Assembly (NCBI GenBank): GCA_910587175.1
Contig: CAJULH010000019.1
Span: forward strand, 1 to 35,384
Origin: Candidatus Gastranaerophilales bacterium
Lineage (GTDB): Bacteria > Cyanobacteriota > Vampirovibrionia > Gastranaerophilales > Gastranaerophilaceae
Length of the DNA: 35,384 bases
Direction: 5' to 3'
Of the stretch, positions 30,459 through 35,384 are shown piece after piece. The notes beneath the pieces are model-generated. The model worked only from the letters and a program-made list of their open reading frames with translations, had not been told where the DNA came from and did no database searches. Positions within the stretch are counted from its first letter, which is position 1; every line of letters starts with the position of its first letter. The position numbers were made by a program, and so were the translations under genes.

Positions 30459-31316
30459 TTGGGATACAAGATTTTATATAAAAAAGAATTGTGCGCAAAT
30501 CAGTTTGAAATAAGGATTAAAGCTCCGTTTATTACAAAAAATGCTAAAGCTGGTCAGTTTATAATCCTTAGAACCGATAAAAATTCTGAAAGAATTCCTC
30601 TTACAATTGCGGATTATAACAGAGAAACCGAAGAGTTAACCATTGTTTATATGGCAGTCGGGTATACAACTAAAAAGCTTGCTTCGTTAGAAGTAGGTGA
30701 TGAAATCGAGGATATCGTAGGACCCTTGGGTCAGCCCACCCATATTGAAAAATACGGTACGGTTGTTTGCCTGGCAGGCGGATATGGTGCTGCTCCTTGT
30801 TATTTAATTGCAAAGGCTTTTAAAGATGCAGGAAATAAGGTGTATATGATTATGGGTGCCAGAAATAAAGATTTAATTTTCTGGCAGGATAAAATGAAAA
30901 ATGCTTGCACCGAGTTATTTATCACCACAGATGACGGTTCTTTGGGACAAAAAGGCTTTGTTACCGGTGTTATGAAAGACATTATGGAAAAAGAGACTGT
31001 AAATTATGCAATTGCGGTGGGACCAATGCCTATGATGAAAGCTGTTGCTGATTTGACGCGCGGTACCGGAATTAAAACCGAAGTATCCATGAACCCCATA
31101 ATGGTTGATGGTACCGGCATGTGCGGTGCTTGCAGAGTAACTGTCGGCAATGAGGTAAAATTTGCCTGTGTTGATGGTCCTGATTTTGATGCGCATCTTG
31201 TTGATTTTGATGAAGTTATAAACAGAACAAAAATCTATAAAGATTATGAAAAAAGATGTGATGAAACAAATTGCAATCTTCAAAAACAGGCAAGAGAATT
31301 AGAAAAAACTCGTTAA
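30459..31316 (+). CDS. NfnA/PyrK-type FAD and [2Fe-2S] electron-transfer flavoprotein
   Basis: A ferredoxin-NADP reductase-like subunit, as in NADH-dependent ferredoxin:NADP oxidoreductase (NfnA, SudB) or PyrK. At 285 residues, it has an FAD-binding barrel with RIPLTIAD (45-52), a nucleotide domain with LAGGYGAAPCY (105-115), and a C-terminal [2Fe-2S] motif DGTGMCGACRVTVG (C222, C225) with C237. The start is TTG 30459, AAGGAG eight bases upstream. NfnB (the large glutamate-synthase-like subunit) or PyrD usually lies next to it; here a 61-residue cysteine protein and leuC-like gene follow instead. The electron partner is therefore unknown. First gene of the 30.5-35.1 kb operon. Confidence 0.88.
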   Translation: MGYKILYKKELCANQFEIRIKAPFITKNAKAGQFIILRTDKNSERIPLTIADYNRETEELTIVYMAVGYTTKKLASLEVGDEIEDIVGPLGQPTHIEKYGTVVCLAGGYGAAPCYLIAKAFKDAGNKVYMIMGARNKDLIFWQDKMKNACTELFITTDDGSLGQKGFVTGVMKDIMEKETVNYAIAVGPMPMMKAVADLTRGTGIKTEVSMNPIMVDGTGMCGACRVTVGNEVKFACVDGPDFDAHLVDFDEVINRTKIYKDYEKRCDETNCNLQKQARELEKTR

Positions 31317-31345
31317 TTATTATAATTTAGAAATTGAGGTAAAAT

Positions 31346-31531
31346 ATGTCAAACAGCGGTTCAATTCCAATTTGTCCACTTATTTCAGCAGGGAAAGATA
31401 TGAATTCTGTATGCGCACAGGAAAATTGCGCATGGTATATTCAAAATCTTAAAACCTGTGCTGTATACGTTATGGCGCATAATGCACTTTTGGATGTAAA
31501 GGCAAAACAAGGCACAAAGACTGCCGAATAG
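31346..31531 (+). CDS. Four-cysteine miniprotein of unknown function
   Basis: A 61-residue protein with four cysteines in the spacing C10-x12-C23-x4-C28-x9-C38 (IPICPLISAG, VCAQENCAWY, KTCAVYVMAH). The set suggests a metal or iron-sulfur site, probably zinc or [4Fe-4S], but this is inference. GAGG lies before the ATG. It lies between the NfnA/PyrK-like flavoprotein and the LeuC-like iron-sulfur hydratase, 29 bases from the first and 33 from the second, so it is likely cotranscribed. I recognise no family name. Confidence 0.7.
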   Translation: MSNSGSIPICPLISAGKDMNSVCAQENCAWYIQNLKTCAVYVMAHNALLDVKAKQGTKTAE

Positions 31532-31564
31532 TTTGAATAAGTATTAACTACAGGGAGAAGAATA

Positions 31565-32830
31565 ATGTCCAGACCAATGACAATTACCGAGAAAATTTTT
31601 GCTGCACATGCCGGTAAAGATGAAGTAAAAGCAGGAGATTTAATTAATGCCAAGGTTGATATCACCCTGGCAAATGATATTACGGGTCCTGTTGCAATTA
31701 ATGAATTTAGAAAAATTGGTGTGGATAAAGTTTTTGACCCCGAAAGGTGCGTATTCGTGCCTGATCATTTTGTACCAAACAAGGACATTAAATCTGCAGA
31801 GCAGGTAAATTTAATCAGAAAATTTGCCAGAGAAATGGGTTTAAAATTTTTCTTTGAAGTTGGCAGAATGGGGATTGAACATGCTCTCCTTCCAGACTCC
31901 GGCATTGTGACTGCGGGAGACTTAATTATCGGTGCAGATTCCCACACTTGTACATATGGCGCCCTGGGTGCTTTTTCTACCGGTGTTGGCTCAACGGATT
32001 TAGCTTGCGCTATGGCATCAGGTGAAACCTGGTTTAAGGTGCCAAGCACTATTAAGGTTGAGTTCAACGGCAAATTAAATAAATGGGTAAGTGCAAAAGA
32101 TTTAGTACTGCATTTAATTGGTGATATTGGTGTAGATGGTGCTTTATATAAAACTTTAGAAATTACCGGCAGTGCAATTTCCGAGATGCCTATGGATGGA
32201 AGATTTACCATATGCAATATGGCAATTGAAGCTGGTGCAAAAAATGGTATTATTCCGCCTGATAAAATAACAGAGGAGTATTTAAAAGGGCGCTCAATCA
32301 GACCGTATAAATTCTATGAATCCGACCCGGATGCTGAGTACGAAAGAGTTATAAAATATGATGTAGCAGATATTGAACCAACTGTGGCTTTTCCGCATCT
32401 GCCTGAAAATACAAAACCCATAAGCAAGGTTGGAAATGTCGAGATCAATCAGGTAGTAATAGGCAGCTGTACAAATGGCAGATTGTCTGATTTAAAAATC
32501 GCTGCAGACATCTTAAGAGGTAAAAAGGTACATAAAAACGTACGTCTTATTGTTTTTCCAGGTACGCAGGATATCTACCTGAAGGCAATTGAACTTGGAT
32601 ATGTCCAGACAATAGTTGAAGCTGAGGGTGCCGTTTCTACCACCACCTGCGGTCCTTGTCTTGGCGGTCATGCCGGCATTCTTGCAAAGGGCGAAAGAGC
32701 AGTTTCAACAACAAACAGAAACTTTGTAGGCAGAATGGGGCATCCTGAATCTGAAGTATATCTTGCATCTCCTGCTGTTGCTGCTGCAAGCGCAATATTG
32801 GGTAGAATTGCTTCTCCTGAGGAGCTATAG
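31565..32830 (+). CDS. leuC: 3-isopropylmalate dehydratase large subunit / homoaconitase family
   Basis: Aconitase-superfamily hydro-lyase of the two-subunit LeuC type (421 residues; the fused aconitase would be over 750). It isomerises 2- to 3-isopropylmalate in leucine synthesis, or acts on homocitrate or a similar acid. Signatures: IIGADSHTCTYGALGAFSTG (121-140); the [4Fe-4S] ligands C302 in GSCTNGRLSDL and C362/C365 in TCGPCLGGHAG. GGGAGAAGA precedes the ATG. LeuD, normally directly downstream, is absent: a nitrilase-family gene follows. LeuD must be elsewhere or another subunit is used. Leucine versus other substrate is uncertain; the 8174-9484 synthase is a possible pathway partner. Confidence 0.88.
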   Translation: MSRPMTITEKIFAAHAGKDEVKAGDLINAKVDITLANDITGPVAINEFRKIGVDKVFDPERCVFVPDHFVPNKDIKSAEQVNLIRKFAREMGLKFFFEVGRMGIEHALLPDSGIVTAGDLIIGADSHTCTYGALGAFSTGVGSTDLACAMASGETWFKVPSTIKVEFNGKLNKWVSAKDLVLHLIGDIGVDGALYKTLEITGSAISEMPMDGRFTICNMAIEAGAKNGIIPPDKITEEYLKGRSIRPYKFYESDPDAEYERVIKYDVADIEPTVAFPHLPENTKPISKVGNVEINQVVIGSCTNGRLSDLKIAADILRGKKVHKNVRLIVFPGTQDIYLKAIELGYVQTIVEAEGAVSTTTCGPCLGGHAGILAKGERAVSTTNRNFVGRMGHPESEVYLASPAVAAASAILGRIASPEEL

Positions 32831-32847
32831 AAAAGAGAATTTTTTAA

Positions 32848-33711
32848 ATGAAGAAAAATATTCTTGCCATACAGTTAAGTGCTGTCAGTGCAAATTTTGC
32901 AGCTAATTGTGCAAAGGTGTCATCTTTGTTTGATAAATTCTATTCTAACTTAGATATTTATACAAAAGATTCTAAAAGCAGACCCGATATTATTTTTCTT
33001 CCTGAAGTATGGACTTTAGGTTGGGATACTGCTTGTTTTCAGAAGTATGCTGAAGAAAACGAAGCCGCAGTGGGTTTTTTGTCAAACCTTGCAAAGAAAT
33101 ATAATACAAATATTGTTGGCGGCTCTTATATTCGAAAAACGGACAATGTATATAGGAATACCTGTCCTGTTATAAACAGAAAAGGCGAGCTTTGTGCAAT
33201 GTATGATAAGATACATCTTTATTCCCCGGATGGTGAAGCAAAAGCTGTAACTGCAGGTAACACTCCCTTGATTGTCAATATTGAGGGTTTAAAAATCGGA
33301 CTTTCAATCTGTTATGATATCAGATTCCCGGAACTTTTCAGAAGCTATATGACAAACGAAAACAAGCCCGACATGCTTGTTAATCTCTCAGCTTGGCCAA
33401 AGACAAGGCGTGCCCAATATGAGGCGATGGCGAAATCCAGGGCTATAGAAAATCAATCATATTTTCTGGCGCTTTCCCAGACCGGTCTTATTAGGGATGA
33501 TATTTATAATTCCGGGTATTCTCTTTTGGTGCATCCAATGGGTGAGTCTGTCGCTATATTAAATGAGGATGAAGGTTTTATATATGAGGTTATTGATACG
33601 GATATTACAGATAATGTCAGAAAGACTTACCCAAATTTGTTAAACAGGCGGGTGAATGATTTTGGTTTTCATCCTGAATATATTGAAACAGAAAATAGGT
33701 GTTTAAGGTGA
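32848..33711 (+). CDS. Carbon-nitrogen hydrolase (nitrilase superfamily, omega-amidase-like)
   Basis: A cytosolic 287-residue amidase of the nitrilase superfamily with the catalytic Glu-Lys-Cys set: E53 in FLPEVWTLGW, K121 in YDKIHLY and C155 in GLSICYDIRFPELFR. The CYDIRFPELFR form is typical of the Nit2/omega-amidase and YafV group, which hydrolyse alpha-keto-acid amides such as 2-oxoglutaramate or 2-oxosuccinamate. The exact substrate is not decided. It starts 17 bases after the LeuC-like gene, and its stop codon overlaps the next start (GTGA), so it belongs to the same operon. Confidence 0.9.
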   Translation: MKKNILAIQLSAVSANFAANCAKVSSLFDKFYSNLDIYTKDSKSRPDIIFLPEVWTLGWDTACFQKYAEENEAAVGFLSNLAKKYNTNIVGGSYIRKTDNVYRNTCPVINRKGELCAMYDKIHLYSPDGEAKAVTAGNTPLIVNIEGLKIGLSICYDIRFPELFRSYMTNENKPDMLVNLSAWPKTRRAQYEAMAKSRAIENQSYFLALSQTGLIRDDIYNSGYSLLVHPMGESVAILNEDEGFIYEVIDTDITDNVRKTYPNLLNRRVNDFGFHPEYIETENRCLR

Positions 33712-35147
33712 AGCTCGGCTTATTGAAATTTTTAATGATTTTTATGCTCGTGTTGGTTTTGCTTGATGCGAAAGCTTTTTCTGCACCTTTGAATCCTGTT
33801 GCAAAAGCTATTGAGAATACTACATTGAGTCAGGATTCCATTATCTCTGTTGATATAAAGAATGTTTCAAGTGGGCATACTGTTTTTTCAAGGCGTCCAA
33901 ATATCTTTTTAAATCCTGCATCTGCGCTGAAAGTTTTTACTATGGCTGCAGCACTTGATACGCTTGGTGATGAATATTGCTTTGAAACGATTGCGTATAT
34001 TGATAATGATAAAAACATTTATTTAAAGCTTGGTGGCGATCCTCTTTTGACATCTTCCGATTTAAATGTGCTTGCGCAAAATTTAAAGAAAGCTTATGGC
34101 GGCAAAATAAAAAATTTTTATATTGATGATTTTGTAATTGATAAAGTGAGCTATCCTGACGGTTGGACAGTAGATGATTTGTGGCCTAACTCTCCAAAAA
34201 TTTCCCCATATATTGTAGATGGGAATACAGTAGATGTTGATTTTGGCATTTCAAATGATGGTAAAAATGTTATAATTTCTCAAAATAATGATTATCGTTT
34301 TTCTTTTATAAACGAGCTTACGGCGGGAAGTACCACAAATATTCTTCCTTCTTTAAACTATGGTGAAGATTCCGGAATTGTTTCGTTGTCAGGAACACTT
34401 TCGGGAAACATAACCAAGTCTTTTCCTGTTTTGGATACTGCCCAGTTTTTTACCGGAAAACTAAGAAAAGCTTTAGATAATAACGGAATATCTTATTCAA
34501 GACAATTTTACGCCAAGAGAACCCCGGTTGATGCTAAAAGAATTGCATCATTTAGGCGTCCCCTGAGAGAGGTTTTATGTTTTATTTTAAAAACAAGCGA
34601 TAATTTTGCTGCAGAAGTGGTATTTAAAGTGGCTGCTGCAAAATGGGCAGAAAAAACATTAAATTCTTTCGAAACAGATAAAGCTGCTGGCGAGGATGTT
34701 AAAAATAAGAGCAGAATTGCTACAATCAATAGCTCTTATGGTACTCTTTATAACGGCAAACTGATGTTTTTTGAATATTATGACAAGGCGGGGCTTGATA
34801 CAGGTAAAATAAATCTGAAGGATGCATCGGGTGTTTCCAGATATAACGCATTAAAAACATCCTGGATGGTTGATGCCCTTATTTACCTTGATAAAAATTC
34901 AAAAATCAGAGAATATATGATAACTGCTGATGAAGGCACACTAAAAAGAAGAATGCGTGATTTAAAAGGTAATCTGAAAGCTAAAACGGGTACTATTTTC
35001 GGAGTAAGTTCCCTTGTCGGCTATGTTTCTTCAATGGAGGGTGTTAATTATGCTTTTTCGATTATCATACAAAACTTTGGCGAAAAATCTTCTGTTGTAA
35101 AAGGCTTAGAGGACGATATAGTTCATGGAATTTATTTTCTTGAATAA
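33708..35147 (+). CDS. dacB: D-alanyl-D-alanine carboxypeptidase/endopeptidase (PBP4, peptidase S13)
   Basis: Periplasmic penicillin-binding protein that trims or cleaves peptidoglycan peptides. A signal peptide (KLGLLKFLMIFMLVLVLLDA) is followed by the S13 domain. Numbered from the upstream GTG 33699: SxxK is SALK (S75, K78) in NPASALKVFTMAAAL; SxN is SDN in LKTSDNFAAEVVF; KTG is in LKAKTGTIFGVSSLVGY. The large domain insertion between SxxK and SxN is typical of PBP4. GTG 33708 is preferred because it overlaps the upstream stop as GTGA, with AGG eight bases before it, giving 479 residues. A GTG at 33699 would add three. No beta-lactam sensitivity claim is made. Confidence 0.93.
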   Translation: MKLGLLKFLMIFMLVLVLLDAKAFSAPLNPVAKAIENTTLSQDSIISVDIKNVSSGHTVFSRRPNIFLNPASALKVFTMAAALDTLGDEYCFETIAYIDNDKNIYLKLGGDPLLTSSDLNVLAQNLKKAYGGKIKNFYIDDFVIDKVSYPDGWTVDDLWPNSPKISPYIVDGNTVDVDFGISNDGKNVIISQNNDYRFSFINELTAGSTTNILPSLNYGEDSGIVSLSGTLSGNITKSFPVLDTAQFFTGKLRKALDNNGISYSRQFYAKRTPVDAKRIASFRRPLREVLCFILKTSDNFAAEVVFKVAAAKWAEKTLNSFETDKAAGEDVKNKSRIATINSSYGTLYNGKLMFFEYYDKAGLDTGKINLKDASGVSRYNALKTSWMVDALIYLDKNSKIREYMITADEGTLKRRMRDLKGNLKAKTGTIFGVSSLVGYVSSMEGVNYAFSIIIQNFGEKSSVVKGLEDDIVHGIYFLE

Positions 35148-35381
35148 TTAGTCTGTATTGAGTGTTGCATATGCTTCTTTGAGTTCCGTTGTTTTTTTGC
35201 TTAATAGTGTTATCAGTTCTTTACAAAGAGCTTGTGTAATATCAATTTTATTAAGAGTATAGCCGTTTAAAAACAGAAATTTTGAAATTTTATAATTTTC
35301 TTTAAATATGTTTTTAAAATTTAATATTTTGTCATATATTTTAATATCAATATATTTTTTATTCTCGCAGAGGAAAGACAT
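35148..35381 (-). CDS. Hypothetical protein at the window edge, possibly partial
   Basis: A lysine/isoleucine-rich frame of 77 codons with stop at 35148, directly abutting the dacB stop (tail to tail). The ATG at 35381 is three bases from the end of the window and no ribosome-binding site is visible, so the protein may extend further. No motif or family is recognised. Codon use is very AT-rich, more so than neighbours, so it may be a real but fast-evolving gene or only a chance frame. Confidence 0.35.
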   Translation of the reverse strand: MSFLCENKKYIDIKIYDKILNFKNIFKENYKISKFLFLNGYTLNKIDITQALCKELITLLSKKTTELKEAYATLNTD

Positions 35382-35384
35382 GAG

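Noticed and set aside
31765..32217. 150-codon minus-strand frame inside leuC
   Set aside because: Fully contained within the conserved LeuC-type gene; a shadow frame.
1..35384. CRISPR array, insertion sequence, integrase or complete prophage
   Set aside because: No regularly spaced repeats, transposase, recombinase or group of phage genes is visible; the single phage-like protein is not enough.

Overview
The window looks like chromosomal DNA from an AT-rich, fermentative, Gram-negative-type bacterium. The combination suggests a non-photosynthetic relative of cyanobacteria of the gut Gastranaerophilales/Vampirovibrionia (Melainabacteria) kind. Pointers are a strongly translated phycobilisome-lyase-like HEAT protein with no photosynthesis genes, the [FeFe]-hydrogenase maturase HydF, flavin-dependent thymidylate synthase ThyX, oxygen-labile class I fumarase and LeuC-type hydratase, and several proteins I do not recognise that look lineage-specific. 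The taxonomic call is inference from gene content; no 16S rRNA or marker alignment was possible.

Layout. 1-3.3 kb: ribosomal protein L21 with a structured leader, a fused class I fumarase, a small unknown protein followed by a probably frameshifted small gene, a palindrome with a tandem repeat, and a degenerate soluble histidine kinase. 3.3-4.8 kb: phosphoglucose isomerase. 9.5 to 4.8 kb (minus strand): a tightly packed operon of an isopropylmalate/homocitrate synthase-family enzyme, MiaB, LrgA, LrgB, a class III Fic AMP-transferase and a tiny membrane protein. 9.6-14.2 kb: an unknown membrane protein, the HEAT-repeat protein behind a long leader, a TPR/lytic transglycosylase and a small unknown. 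16.4 to 14.3 kb (minus): L31, ThyX and RF1. 16.57 kb: tRNA-Cys. 16.7-19.5 kb: a candidate cysteine-peptidase-like protein, a stand-alone OLD-type TOPRIM protein and a ribbon-helix-helix repressor. 19.6-22.4 kb: HydF and an exported GH13 glycosidase. 22.5-26.0 kb: PgpH-like c-di-AMP phosphodiesterase, YbeY, DgkA, then S20. 27.5 to 26.1 kb (minus): TPR protein and membrane histidine kinase. 27.6-30.3 kb: DnaK and an unknown, possibly phage-structure-like protein. 30.5-35.1 kb: an operon of an NfnA/PyrK-type flavoprotein, a four-cysteine miniprotein, a LeuC-type hydratase, a nitrilase-family amidase and PBP4. A hypothetical ORF abuts the right edge.

How the genes fit together. Most genes are housekeeping: translation (L21, L31, S20, RF1, MiaB, YbeY, tRNA-Cys), envelope (lytic transglycosylase, PBP4, DgkA, LrgAB), central metabolism (Pgi, fumarase, LeuA/LeuC-like enzymes) and chaperone (DnaK). 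HydF implies hydrogen metabolism with an [FeFe]-hydrogenase encoded elsewhere.

The most interesting unexplained signals are regulatory. (a) A palindrome overlaps the hydF promoter next to an orphan ribbon-helix-helix gene. (b) A 19/21 inverted repeat marks both 5' regions of the divergent dnaK/TPR-kinase pair. (c) A hairpin covers the Shine-Dalgarno of the 29.7 kb gene. (d) A repeated decamer lies at the HEAT-gene promoter. I see no CRISPR array, insertion sequence, integrase or complete prophage.
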